Assembly: GCA_963708245.1 (NCBI GenBank)
Contig: OY970201.1
Span: 5,456,001-5,520,000, forward strand
Direction: 5' to 3'
Length of the DNA: 64,000 nucleotides
Source: CAVYXK01 sp963708245
GTDB taxonomy: Bacteria; Pseudomonadota; Alphaproteobacteria; Acetobacterales; Acetobacteraceae
Translations under genes and position numbers: made by a program
The notes under the pieces: model-generated
The model's database searches: none
Told to the model about the DNA's origin: nothing
The model's input: only the letters and a program-made list of their open reading frames with translations
Shown here: positions 55,641-64,000 of the stretch, one piece after another
How positions within the stretch are numbered: the first letter of the stretch is position 1
Layout of the letters: every line of letters starts with the position of its first letter

Positions 55641-57503
55641 TCAGCCGGTTGCTTGCAACTCTTGTTCCGCCGCGAACCAGTCAGCCTCGGCGCGCGCCGC
55701 CTCTTTCGCAATAGCGGACAAGCGCGCGTTTGCGGCGGCGATCTCGGCGGCGCGGCCGGGCGCATAAATCGCCGGGTCGGCGAGCCGCGCCTCGATGGCC
55801 GCGCGCTCGGCGGCGAGGCGGGCCAGGCGGTCCTCGGCCTCGCGTGCCCGTCGCCGCAGCGGCGCCAGGGCCGCACGCGCATCTGCCCGCTCGCGCCGTT
55901 CGTTCCGCTGGCGCGGCGTCTCGGCGGGCGCTGCCGGACGGGCCCTCTCGGCCAGCAGCGCCCGATAGTCGTCGAGATCGCCGTCGAACGGCCGCACGGT
56001 TCCATTCGCAACCAGCCAGAGCCGGTCCGCGATCAGCTCGATCAGGTGCGGGTCATGCGTAATCAGCAGCACCGCCCCGGCAAAATCGGCCAGCCCCTTC
56101 ACCAGCGCCTCGCGGGCGTCGATGTCGAGATGGTTGGTCGGCTCGTCCAGGATCAGCAACTGCGGTGCGTCGCGCGTCGCCAGCGCCAGCAGCAGGCGTG
56201 CTTTCTCGCCGCCCGAGAGGGAACCGATCGGCGTCTCGGCGCGGTCGGCGTCCAGGCCGAAGCGGGCGAGCTGCGCCCGCGCCTGGGTCTCGCTCGCGCG
56301 CGGCAGGGCACGGCGCATGTGTGCCAAGGGGGTTTCATCCGCAACCAGCTCGTCGGCCTGGTGCTGGGCGAAATACCCTGTGCGCAGCCGAGGCCCACGG
56401 CGCACCTCGCCGGCCATAGGCTCCAGCCGGCCGGCAAGCAGCCGCGCTAGCGTCGACTTGCCGTTGCCGTTGGCACCCAGCAGGGCAATGCGGTCATCCA
56501 TGTCGATCGAGACTGACACGTTACGCAGCACGGCCGATCCGTCATAACCAACTGAGACGCGGTCGAGCGCGATGATCGGCGGTGCGATGCGGGTCGGCTC
56601 GGGGAACGCGAAGCGGGGTGGCGCCTCCTCGATGACAGCCTCGATGAGCGGCAGGCGTGCCAATGCCTTGATTCGCGACTGAGCTTGCCGCGCTTTGGTT
56701 GCCTTGTAGCGGAACCGGTCGATGAAGCTTTGGATGTGGGCGCGCTCGGCGGCGATGCGCTCGGCGGCACGGGCCTGCTGCAAGGCACGCTCAGTGCGGA
56801 TGCGCACGAATTCCTCGAACCCGCCCGGTGTGCTGCTGATCCGGCCGCCATCGAGGTGGGCGATCGCCTCCACAGCGCGATCGAGCAGGAAGCGGTCGTG
56901 CGAGACGATCAGAGCGGCGCCGGGGAAGCGCGCCAGCCAGCCTTCCAGCCAGAGCGTCGCTTCCAGGTCGAGATGATTGGTCGGCTCGTCGAGCAGCAGC
57001 AGATCCGGTGCGGCGAAGAGTGCGGTGGCGAGCGCCACCCGCATGCGCCAGCCGCCGGAGAAGGACGCGACAGGACGACTCTGGGCGGCTTCGTTGAAGC
57101 CGAGGCCGGCCAGGATCGAAGCGGCACGCGCCGGTGCGGAGTCCGCGCCGATGATGCGCAGGCGTTCGTGGATTTCCGCCAGCCGCTCGGGCGGCGCTCT
57201 TTCGACTTCGGCGAGCAGGGAGAGCCGTTCCGGGTCGCCTTGCAGCACGACGCCGAGCAGACTTGCCTCGCCCTCTGGGGCTTCCTGGCGCACCTGGGCG
57301 ACGCGCGTGCCCGCTGCGAGCCGAATGTTGCCGGCATCGAGAGGTGCTTCGCCGGCGATGGCCCGCAGCAGCGTCGATTTGCCGGCGCCGTTGCGGCCGA
57401 CAAGGCCGATCCGTTGGCCGGCGGCGACGGTCAGGTTGGCGCGGTCCAACAGGGTGCGGCCGCCGATCCGGATGACGGCTTCGGAAATCTCGAGGACGGG
57501 CAT
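55641..57503 (-). CDS. ABC-F family ATPase (Uup/EttA-like)
   Basis: 620 residues from the ATG at 57503, since the family starts directly at PVLEISEAVIRIGGRTLLDR. Two ABC domains: Walker A GLVGRNGAGKSTLLRAIAG and LLGANGNGKSTLARLLAG, signatures SFSGGWRMRVALA and SLSGGEKARLLLA, Walker B LLLLDEPTNHLDLE and LILDEPTNHLDID. There is no transmembrane domain. The interdomain linker is Arg/Ala-rich and helical. The C-terminal 90 residues form a charged coiled coil (RRAREAEDRLARLAAERAAI), as in Uup. ABC-F proteins act on the ribosomal E-site, or in resistance or DNA-related roles (Uup). Confidence 0.93.
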   Translation of the reverse strand: MPVLEISEAVIRIGGRTLLDRANLTVAAGQRIGLVGRNGAGKSTLLRAIAGEAPLDAGNIRLAAGTRVAQVRQEAPEGEASLLGVVLQGDPERLSLLAEVERAPPERLAEIHERLRIIGADSAPARAASILAGLGFNEAAQSRPVASFSGGWRMRVALATALFAAPDLLLLDEPTNHLDLEATLWLEGWLARFPGAALIVSHDRFLLDRAVEAIAHLDGGRISSTPGGFEEFVRIRTERALQQARAAERIAAERAHIQSFIDRFRYKATKARQAQSRIKALARLPLIEAVIEEAPPRFAFPEPTRIAPPIIALDRVSVGYDGSAVLRNVSVSIDMDDRIALLGANGNGKSTLARLLAGRLEPMAGEVRRGPRLRTGYFAQHQADELVADETPLAHMRRALPRASETQARAQLARFGLDADRAETPIGSLSGGEKARLLLALATRDAPQLLILDEPTNHLDIDAREALVKGLADFAGAVLLITHDPHLIELIADRLWLVANGTVRPFDGDLDDYRALLAERARPAAPAETPRQRNERRERADARAALAPLRRRAREAEDRLARLAAERAAIEARLADPAIYAPGRAAEIAAANARLSAIAKEAARAEADWFAAEQELQATG

Positions 57504-57568
57504 GGCGGGGAGGTAGCAGGTGCGCAGGGGCGGGGGGAATAAGGAGGCGAGTGGCCGTTCGGTCGGCG

Positions 57569-58842
57569 CTAGGTGACCGCGAACCGCAGCGCCGATACCG
57601 CCGCGATCAGCCATACCGCGCCGGCAATCTCGCGTCCGCGTCCGGCGATCAGCTTCACCGCGACGTGCACGACGAAGCCCAGGCCGATCCCGGTCGCGAT
57701 GGAGAAGCTGAACACCGTGCCGATCGCTAGCACGACCGCCGGCACGTATTCCGTGGCGTCGTTCCAATCGATTTCGGAAAGTGCGCGAGTCATCAAGCAG
57801 GCGACGAACACCAGCGCCGGTGCAGTCGCGAAGCCGGGGATGGCGGTCGCCAGTGGGGCGAAGAACAACGCCAGTACGAATAGGGCGGCGACGGTCAGGG
57901 CGGTAAGGCCGGTGCGGCCGCCGGCCTCGATGCCGGCTGCGCTTTCGATGTAGCTGGTTGTCGTGCTGGTGCCCAGCAGCGCGCCCATGATGGCACCGCC
58001 GCTGTCAGCGAGCAGCGCCTCGCGCCGCCGCGGTACAGTGCCGGCCGCATCAGCCCGGCGCGATGTGTGGTGGCGATCAGCGTGCCGGAATTGTCCAGCA
58101 CATCGACCAGGAAGAAGGTCAGCACCACCGCCGGAATGCCGAGCGACAACGCTCCGGCGATGTCGAGCTTGAGAAAGCTCGGCGCCAGCGAAGGCGGCGC
58201 GGCAATCAAACCGTGAAACACCGTCAACCCGAACGGCACGCCGAGTGCCGCGGTCAGCAGAATGCCAATGAGGATCGCGCCCGGCAGGCGGCGCGCCGCC
58301 AGACCGGCGATCAGCAGGAAGCCGATACAGGACAGCAACGGCGCGGTGGCGTGCAGATCACCTAGCGTGACCAACGTTTCCGCATTGCCGGCGACCACGC
58401 CCATGTCGTGCAGACCGATCAGACCCAGGAACAGGCCGATGCCGGCACCGATGCCAAGTTTCAGCGACAATGGGATAGCGTTGATCAGCCATTCCCGGAT
58501 GCGGAAGACGCTGATCAGCAGGAACAGCACGCCGGACAGGAACACAGCGCCGAGCGCGGTCTGCCAGGGCACACCCATGCCCTTCACGACGGTGAAGGTG
58601 AAATAGGCGTTGAGCCCCATGCCCGGCGCCAGTGCCAGCGGCAAGTTCGCCAACAACCCCATCGCCGCCGAGCCGATCGCAGCGGCAACGCAGGTGGCGA
58701 CGAAGGCGGCACCGTGCTCGATCCCGGCGGCGGCGAGAATGCCGGGGTTGACCACGATGATATAGGCCATGGTCAGCCACGTGGTTAGGCCGGCCAGCAG
58801 CTCGGTGCGGACCGACGTGCCGTTGTCGCGGAGGTTGAACAT
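57569..58842 (-). pseudogene. NCS2/AzgA-like nucleobase permease, frameshifted
   Basis: Frame one from 58842 has RTELLAGLTTWLTMAYIIVV with NPGILAAAGIEHGA, ANLPLALAPGMGLNAYFTFT and FLVDVLDNSGTLIATTHRAG. At about 58043 (LMRPALYRGGA) homology leaves the frame and continues GAIMGALLGTSTTTSYIESA with AGIEAGGRTGLTALTV. The last helix region ends with WLIAAVSALRFAVT. A one-base change in a G/C-rich spot gives about 425 residues, the family length. It is a hypoxanthine/guanine or adenine transporter of the PbuG/AzgA type. No other defect is seen; this may be a sequence error. Confidence 0.88.
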
Positions 58843-58846
58843 GCAG

Positions 58847-59788
58847 TCAGCCGCCGGGTGCGCCTTGCGTGTTCACATAGAGCGCGTAGAGCCCGTGGCT
58901 CGCGGCCATGAACAGGCGGTTGCGAGAGCGGCCGCCGAAGCAGACATTGGCGCAACGTTCCGGCAGGTGGATGTGGCCAATCGGCTCGCCCTGTGGGTTG
59001 AAGACGCGCACGCCGTCGAGTTCGTCGCTCATGCCCCAGCCGCACCAGAGATTGCCGTGGATATCGACGCGGAAGCCGTCCGGTGTGCCGCCGGCGCCGG
59101 CATCCAGGAAGGTTTCGCCGTTGGCGAGCTTCGTGCCATCGGCAACCACATCGAACACGCGCAGGCGACGGTTCGGTTCGGCGCGGGATTCCACGACGTA
59201 GAGCTTGGATTCATCGGGCGAGAAGGCGAGGCCGTTGGGGCCGGGAATGTCGTCGCAGACTACGGTGAGCGCACCGGAGCGGGCGTCGAGACGATAGACG
59301 GCGGGAGTCAGTTCCGGGTCGTGCTTCTCGCCCTCGTACCAGCCGAGAATGCCGAATATCGGGTCGGTGAACCAGACCGACCCATCCGATTTCACGACTA
59401 CGTCGTTCGGGGAGTTGAGCTTCTTGCCATTGTAACTGTCGGTGACGACGGTGATGGCACCGTCGTATTCGGTGCGGGTGACTTGCCGCCCGCGATGCTC
59501 GCAGGTGATCAGGCGGCCCTGGCGGTCGCGCGTGTTGCCGTTAGCGTTCCATGAGGTCTTGCGGAAGATGCTTACGGCGCCGGTCTCTTCGTCCCATTTC
59601 AGGATGCGGTCGTTGGGGATGTCGCTCCACAACAGGAAACAGCCGTCGCCGAACCAGACCGGGCCTTCGGACCAGCGGCAGCCGGTGGCGAGCTGCTCGA
59701 CCGAGGCCATCGGCAGACGATACTTGTTGAAGTCCGGGTGCAGCACCTGCACCGCCGGATCGGGATAGCGCCGGCTCGGTTCCCACAT
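58847..59788 (-). CDS. SMP-30/gluconolactonase-family lactonase
   Basis: 313 residues from the ATG at 59788. Six-bladed propeller family with calcium ligands in RWSEGPVWFGDGCFLLWSDI (Glu), KLNSPNDVVVKSDGSVWFTD (Asn) and GLAFSPDESKLYVVES (Asp). Also WNANGNTRDRQGRLITCEHR. It hydrolyses sugar lactones such as gluconolactone. There is no signal peptide, so it is cytoplasmic. The nucleobase permease begins 4 bp after its stop and the DUF962 gene lies upstream on the same strand. It fits with other lactone and sugar-acid enzymes in this half of the window. Confidence 0.9.
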   Translation of the reverse strand: MWEPSRRYPDPAVQVLHPDFNKYRLPMASVEQLATGCRWSEGPVWFGDGCFLLWSDIPNDRILKWDEETGAVSIFRKTSWNANGNTRDRQGRLITCEHRGRQVTRTEYDGAITVVTDSYNGKKLNSPNDVVVKSDGSVWFTDPIFGILGWYEGEKHDPELTPAVYRLDARSGALTVVCDDIPGPNGLAFSPDESKLYVVESRAEPNRRLRVFDVVADGTKLANGETFLDAGAGGTPDGFRVDIHGNLWCGWGMSDELDGVRVFNPQGEPIGHIHLPERCANVCFGGRSRNRLFMAASHGLYALYVNTQGAPGG

Positions 59789-59820
59789 GTCGGTCTCCCC
59801 TTCGTGGAATAGGTGCGATG

Positions 59821-60144
59821 CTAACGGGGGATGCCGGCGCGCTCCAGATGCGGATCGAGGCGCCCGGTGGCGGCGAGGCCGAGCATGCGGAAATCGGACA
59901 GCAGCGACCAGAACGGATGGCCGAATGTCTCCGGTTTGTTGCCCTCGATCGCGGCGTGCGCGGTCCAGGCGAAGCCGTAGCCGATGGCCGGCGCGGCGAG
60001 CAGCCAGCGCCAATCACGTCGTGCCGCTGCCAGGGTCAACGCGCCCAGCGCCAGCGTGCTCCCCGCGTAATGCAGCGCGCGTGTGGCCGGATCGGCATGC
60101 GCGCGCAGATAGCGTTCCCAGAATGCCTGGTAATCGGTCTGCAT
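59821..60144 (-). CDS. DUF962/Mpo1-like small membrane protein
   Basis: 107 residues from the ATG at 60144. Starts QTDYQAFWERYLRAHADPAT, RALHYAGSTLALGALTL, and later GYGFAWTAHAAIEGNKPETF with GHPFWSLLSDFRMLGL: the H..G and H..EGN.P...HP pattern of DUF962. Yeast Mpo1 in this family is an Fe2+-dependent dioxygenase of 2-hydroxy fatty acids. Two short hydrophobic helices are present. It is divergent from the D-hydroxyacid dehydrogenase by 70 bp. Confidence 0.85.
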   Translation of the reverse strand: MQTDYQAFWERYLRAHADPATRALHYAGSTLALGALTLAAARRDWRWLLAAPAIGYGFAWTAHAAIEGNKPETFGHPFWSLLSDFRMLGLAATGRLDPHLERAGIPR

Positions 60145-60214
60145 TTGCCTGCTCCCCTTTCGCAATCCCCCTCAGCCGGTAGTGTTGCCCCGATCGCCAC
60201 GGAAGGAACAGAGG

Positions 60215-61195
60215 ATGCCGAAGGTTCTGCTTGTCCAGACTGCAACGGAGACGGTCGCGCTCGCCCGCGAGATGACGCCGCCGGGTTTTGAGTTGATCGC
60301 CGCTGCGCCGGGCAGTGCAGCGTACCGGGAGGCGCTGCCCGAGGCTGAGTACCTGCTCGGCAATGTCGAAGGCATGGATGATGCGTTCTACCGCAGCGCC
60401 TCTAAGCTTCGTCTGGTGCAGCTGTTCAGTGCTGGTTACGACCGGGTGGATCTGGAGGCGGCGCGGCGGGCGGGTGTGCCGATTGCGAATAACGGCGGTG
60501 CCAATTCGCGGGCGGTGGCGGAGCATACGATGCTGCTGATGCTGGCAGTGTATCGCAAGGTGGTGCCACAGCATGCCGATGTCTCCGCCGGGCGCTGGCG
60601 CGGCAACCGGCCGCCGCCGCCGATGTTCGAGCTGCATGGCAAGACGCTGGGCATCATTGGGCTGGGCACGATCGGCAAGCGAGTGGCGCGCATCGCTCAG
60701 GGCGGGTTCGATATGCGCGTGCAATACAACGATATCGTGCGGCTTTCCGAGGATGTGGAAGATGCGATGGACGTTCGGTATCGGCTGCTATCGGAGCTGT
60801 TGCAGACGTCGGATATCGTCACACTGCACGTCCCGCTGACGAAACTGACGCGGCGGATGATCAGCGCGGCGGAGCTAAAGCTGATGCAGCCGCACTCGGT
60901 TCTGGTCAATTGCAGTCGTGGCGGAGTGGTCGATCTCGAGGCCTTGCATGAGGCGTTATCGGCCGGGCGGATCGCCGGAGCGGGGTTGGATGTGTTTCCG
61001 CAGGAACCGCCCTCGCCGTCCGAGCCGGTGCTGTCGCTCGATAATGTAGTGCTGACGGCGCATCTGGCCGGGAGCAGCCGGGAGACGCGGGTGAAACAGT
61101 TGCGCAATGCGTTCGATAACGTGCTCCGCGTTGGGCGTGGGGAACGCCCGTTCTGGATGGTGCCGGAGCTGGGAGATTTGCCGCTGCGGGGGTGA
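60215..61195 (+). CDS. D-isomer-specific 2-hydroxyacid dehydrogenase (PGDH-like)
   Basis: 326 residues from the ATG at 60215. N-terminal catalytic domain with VQLFSAGYDRVDLEAARRAG and VPIANNGGANSRAVAEHTML. NAD site KTLGIIGLGTIGKRVARIAQ. Catalytic Arg in LVNCSRGGVVDLEALHEAL, Glu in FPQEPP and His in VVLTAHLAGSS are present. It is missing the ACT/regulatory domain of long PGDH. Substrate is open: a 2-keto acid or hydroxypyruvate. It precedes a Pro/Gly hairpin-rich spacer and the convergent molybdenum oxidase operon. Confidence 0.92.
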   Translation: MPKVLLVQTATETVALAREMTPPGFELIAAAPGSAAYREALPEAEYLLGNVEGMDDAFYRSASKLRLVQLFSAGYDRVDLEAARRAGVPIANNGGANSRAVAEHTMLLMLAVYRKVVPQHADVSAGRWRGNRPPPPMFELHGKTLGIIGLGTIGKRVARIAQGGFDMRVQYNDIVRLSEDVEDAMDVRYRLLSELLQTSDIVTLHVPLTKLTRRMISAAELKLMQPHSVLVNCSRGGVVDLEALHEALSAGRIAGAGLDVFPQEPPSPSEPVLSLDNVVLTAHLAGSSRETRVKQLRNAFDNVLRVGRGERPFWMVPELGDLPLRG

Positions 61196-61202
61196 GGGCA
61201 AC

Positions 61203-61262
61203 TCCGCGGCCCCCTCTCCCTCCCGCAAGGGGATCGCAAGGGGAGGGGGAGCCTTGCGCTCC
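61203..61262. repeat. C-/G-rich imperfect stem-loop with internal duplication
   Basis: CCCCCTCTCCCTCCC is followed by GCAAGGGGATCGCAAGGGGA and GGGGGAG, giving a long imperfect hairpin with a 9-bp direct repeat (GCAAGGGGA). It lies between convergent genes and probably ends both transcripts. This kind of repeat is dispersed in many high-GC genomes. Confidence 0.5.
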
Positions 61263-61287
61263 CTCCTCCTTGGACTTGCAGTGGCGG

Positions 61288-63603
61288 TCAGGTCGTGAGT
61301 TGGTTCCCGATCGGCAGGCTGCGGATCCGCTTGCCGGTGGCAGCGAAGATCGCGTTGCACAGCGCTGGAGCGAAAGGCGGTAGTGGCGGTTCGCCGACGC
61401 CGCTCGACGGCACGTCCCAGTCGGCTGGCACGATGTGCACGCGCACATCGAGAGGCGCCTCCTGGATCCGCGCCAGGGTGAACCCATCAAAATTGCTCTG
61501 CTGCGGTCGGCCGTTTTTGAACGTGATCTCAGTGAGCTTGGTCAGACTAAGGCCCATCACCGCCCCGCCTTCGACCTGGGACCGGATGCGCTCTGGGTTC
61601 ACATGGAAGCCGCAGTCGATCGCGGTATCGACGCGCGGCACGCTCAGGTTACCCTTGTCGTCCACCGACGCATGCACCACGGTCGCCACGTAAGTCAGGA
61701 AGCTGCGGTGCGCGGCGATGCCAAGCCCCTGGCCCTTCGGCAACGGCTTGCCCCATCCGGCTGCCTCGGCGGCGATCTCGGCGACGCGGCGCAGCCGCCC
61801 GGTCTGGATTGGATAGGTTTCCACCGGGTCGCCGTAGTTCCAGAAATCCTTCACCCCGTGGAACGTGGTCGGGTCGATGGTGCGATCCGGACCGATCAGC
61901 TCGAGCAGCATGTCCTTGGGATCGCGCCCGAGTGCGGCGGCGAGCTCGGCCACCATGGATTGCACAGCGAACGCGTGCGGGATGTTGGAGACAGAGCGGA
62001 ACCAGCCGATGCGCGTGTGGGCCGAGCACGCGCCGTTCTCGCAGCGCAGATTGGGGATATCGAAGGGGTTATCGACCAGCCCCATGCCGAGCTCGAACGG
62101 TGCCTCGTGATCAGCGCCCGCCTGGAATGTAGACGCGATAGTGGGCGCCACGCTGCGATGCCGCCAGGCCGTCACCTTGCCGTTGGCATCGACGCCGGCA
62201 TCGATCCGCTCGACCGAGACGGTGTGGTAGAAGTCGTGCTGGATGTCGTCCTCGCGCGTCCAAGTTAGCTTGACCGGTCCGCCGATCGCCTTGGACACCA
62301 GTGCCGCTTCCAGCACGTAGTCCCATTTCGACTTGCGGCCGAAGCCGCCGCCCAGCAGCGGGACGTTCACGGTCACGTTCTCGACGGGGATGCCGAGCAT
62401 GTCGGCCAGATCCTGACGGCAACCGCCGGGACTTTGCGTCGCCGCAAACGCCACGCACTTCCCGCCGGTTGCATCCACGGTCGCCGAGGGTGGCTCCATG
62501 GTGGCGTGGGCAAAATGGGGAATGTAGTACTGCGCGGTGATGACCTTGGCGGCGGAGGCGAGTGCTTTCTCGGCATCGCCGTCGTCGCGTACGACGAGAC
62601 CGGGATTCGAGGCGGTTGCCTCCATTTGCTGACGGAAGGCCGCTGAATCGTAGCTGGCGTTCGGCCCATCGTCCCAGACGATCTTGAGCTTCTCACGGCC
62701 CTTGATCGCCGACCCGGTGTTGCGCGCTATCACGGCGACGCCGCCGACCGGCTTGAATTTCGACGGCCACGGCCAGCCCTGGACCTCGACCACTTTCTCG
62801 ACGCCAGGAACTTGCATCGCCTCGGTCGCATCGAAGGAAACCAGCTTGCCGCCGACCACGGGCGGGCGGGCGACCACGGCGAATTTCATCCCGGGGATCT
62901 TGGAGTCGATGCCGTAGGTCGCGTGTCCCACGGTGATGTCGCGCAGATCGACGATCGGGATCGAGCCGGTGCCGATGTAGCGGAAGTCGCGGGGGTCTTT
63001 GAGCTTGAGCGACTCCACCGGCGGTGTGGGCAGCGCGCTCGCGGCCTTGGCGAGCTCGCCGTAGCCGAGCATGTTGCCGGAATCGAGATGCACCACCTTG
63101 TGGTTCTCGGCCCGCACCTCAGAGACATCGACGCCCCAGCGCTTGGCGGCTGCCTGCTCCAACATCATCCGCATGGCTGCGCCGCACTGGCGCATCGGCT
63201 GCACCCAGTGACGAATGCTGCGCGATCCGTCCGTGTCCTGGTTGCCGTATTTCTTCTCGTCGCCAGGCGCTTGCTGCACCCGGACGTGCGCCCAGTCGGC
63301 CTCCATCTCGTCGGCGACGACCATCGGCAGGCTGGTGCGCGGGCCGGGGCCCATCTCGGAGCGGTTGGTGATGATGGTGACGAGGCCGGATGGGTCGATG
63401 GCAACATAGATATGCGGGTCGTTCACTGTGCCGCCGGGCATGGCGCCGCCGCCAGTGGCCCAGTCGGCTCGCGCTCGACCGGGCAACAGGCTAGTGCCAA
63501 GCACCAGCGCGCCGGACGCAACAACGCCCTTCAGGATGAAGCGGCGGCTGACATTGACGATCGCGGCAGGCCGGATCGTGGTCGGCTCGAACATGTGTGT
63601 CAT
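61288..63603 (-). CDS. Tat-exported molybdopterin-binding large subunit of a xanthine dehydrogenase-family oxidase
   Basis: 771 residues. Twin-arginine signal VSRRFILKGVVASGALVLGT. Blocks: HIYVAIDPSGLVTIITNRSE with MGPGPRTSLPMVVADEMEAD, GGGFGRKSKWDYVLEAALVS, and WDVPSSGVGEPPLPPFAPAL, where the GVGE Glu is the usual catalytic base. It is a paralogue of the 40748-42892 enzyme, but with different substrate-facing loops. The 2Fe-2S subunit gene begins 3 bp upstream in the same direction, so both form one operon. It would oxidise aldehydes or N-heterocycles in the periplasm. Confidence 0.92.
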   Translation of the reverse strand: MTHMFEPTTIRPAAIVNVSRRFILKGVVASGALVLGTSLLPGRARADWATGGGAMPGGTVNDPHIYVAIDPSGLVTIITNRSEMGPGPRTSLPMVVADEMEADWAHVRVQQAPGDEKKYGNQDTDGSRSIRHWVQPMRQCGAAMRMMLEQAAAKRWGVDVSEVRAENHKVVHLDSGNMLGYGELAKAASALPTPPVESLKLKDPRDFRYIGTGSIPIVDLRDITVGHATYGIDSKIPGMKFAVVARPPVVGGKLVSFDATEAMQVPGVEKVVEVQGWPWPSKFKPVGGVAVIARNTGSAIKGREKLKIVWDDGPNASYDSAAFRQQMEATASNPGLVVRDDGDAEKALASAAKVITAQYYIPHFAHATMEPPSATVDATGGKCVAFAATQSPGGCRQDLADMLGIPVENVTVNVPLLGGGFGRKSKWDYVLEAALVSKAIGGPVKLTWTREDDIQHDFYHTVSVERIDAGVDANGKVTAWRHRSVAPTIASTFQAGADHEAPFELGMGLVDNPFDIPNLRCENGACSAHTRIGWFRSVSNIPHAFAVQSMVAELAAALGRDPKDMLLELIGPDRTIDPTTFHGVKDFWNYGDPVETYPIQTGRLRRVAEIAAEAAGWGKPLPKGQGLGIAAHRSFLTYVATVVHASVDDKGNLSVPRVDTAIDCGFHVNPERIRSQVEGGAVMGLSLTKLTEITFKNGRPQQSNFDGFTLARIQEAPLDVRVHIVPADWDVPSSGVGEPPLPPFAPALCNAIFAATGKRIRSLPIGNQLTT

Positions 63604-63606
63604 GGC

Positions 63607-64000
63607 TTACACTCCCGTCGAGGCCAGCCGAATTGCTTCGGCAATGCGCTGGTAGCAACCGCAACGGCAGATATTGCCCGACATGGTGGTCAGGATGTCG
63701 TCGTCGGTCGGCTTCGGGTTGGCGGCGAGCAGGGCAACCGCCTGCACGATCTGCCCGGCGTGACAGTAGCCGCACTGCGGCGCGCTGGTTTCTCGCCAAG
63801 CACGCTGAACCGGGTGGTCGCCGTGGGGATCGAGGCCTTCGATCGTCACCACGGGCTGGCCGGCAGCGTTGCTAACCTGGAGCATGCAGGAGCGGACCGC
63901 TGCGCCGCCAAGGAGCACCGTGCATGCGCCGCACGCGCCTATGCCGCAGCCGTACTTCGCTCCGGTGAGGCCGATCTCGTCGCGCAGCACCCAGAGCAGC
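63607..64000 (-). CDS. 2Fe-2S-binding small subunit of molybdenum oxidase (5' end beyond window)
   Basis: 131 codons are visible to the window edge. Ferredoxin-type cluster YGCGIGACGACTVLLGGAAV with RSCMLQV; second cluster PQCGYCHAGQIVQAVALLAA and GNICRCGCYQRIAEAIRLAS. About 20 N-terminal residues are missing (family start before LWVLRDEIGLTG). It is the electron-transfer partner of the large subunit directly downstream. Confidence 0.93.
   Translation of the reverse strand, partial: LLWVLRDEIGLTGAKYGCGIGACGACTVLLGGAAVRSCMLQVSNAAGQPVVTIEGLDPHGDHPVQRAWRETSAPQCGYCHAGQIVQAVALLAANPKPTDDDILTTMSGNICRCGCYQRIAEAIRLASTGV

Overview
The window looks like chromosomal DNA of a high-GC alphaproteobacterium, most likely of the family Acetobacteraceae. 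The grounds are the atpHAGDC cluster without F0 genes, the AmpG, MoaB, Slt, ETF-QO, HolC/PepA and TsaC homologues, three molybdenum hydroxylases of the isoquinoline oxidoreductase/CO-dehydrogenase type, and repeats typical of these genomes. The genus call is inference only. No rRNA, tRNA or CRISPR array was seen.

1-15.4 kb is mostly core genome: a partial peptide-type ABC permease next to a collapsed substrate-binding gene, a Rieske oxygenase, the F1-ATPase operon (epsilon, beta, gamma, alpha and delta, all on the minus strand), ispE with an unusual CTG start, a TPR protein, a frameshifted ETF-ubiquinone oxidoreductase gene, a divergent family-4-like uracil-DNA glycosylase, a lytic transglycosylase and moaB. 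15.4-20.8 kb is a junkyard between conserved genes: tails of a chemotaxis receptor and of a phage-type small protein, an AmpG-like permease, small orphan genes, and a small gene cut by an IS3 element.

20.8-36.1 kb is a decaying surface-polysaccharide island. It holds a GMC oxidoreductase, a sugar epimerase/dehydratase, glycosyltransferases, a methyltransferase, a DUF707-like protein and an oligosaccharide flippase. Only the GMC oxidoreductase and two GT2 genes are clearly open. The others carry several frameshifts, and two are also split by insertion sequences. The invaders are two identical IS3-family copies in inverted orientation with independent 3-bp target duplications, one IS5-family element, one IS630-family element, and a shrunken IS256 derivative that keeps both ends.

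36.2-40.2 kb carries three small envelope-type proteins (LTXXQ-like, Gly/Trp/His-rich, Tyr/Pro-rich) and a frameshifted PAS hybrid histidine kinase. 40.3-64 kb is metabolic: two Tat-exported molybdenum oxidase large subunits each beside a 2Fe-2S subunit, a third CoxL-like large subunit with Gln where the catalytic Glu is expected, a FucU/fuconolactonase pair, Ldh-family and D-2-hydroxyacid dehydrogenases, an SMP-30 lactonase, a nucleobase permease (frameshifted), and housekeeping genes (uppS, arfB, tsaC, pepA, holC, ABC-F).

Single-base frameshifts recur in otherwise well-conserved genes outside the island (etfD, hybrid kinase, uppS leader, nucleobase permease). These may be sequence errors and should be checked on reads. 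I found no convincing new defence or signalling system. The most original structures are the invertible IS3-bounded segment, the minimised IS256 element, the E-to-Q molybdenum enzyme and the three-gene envelope locus.
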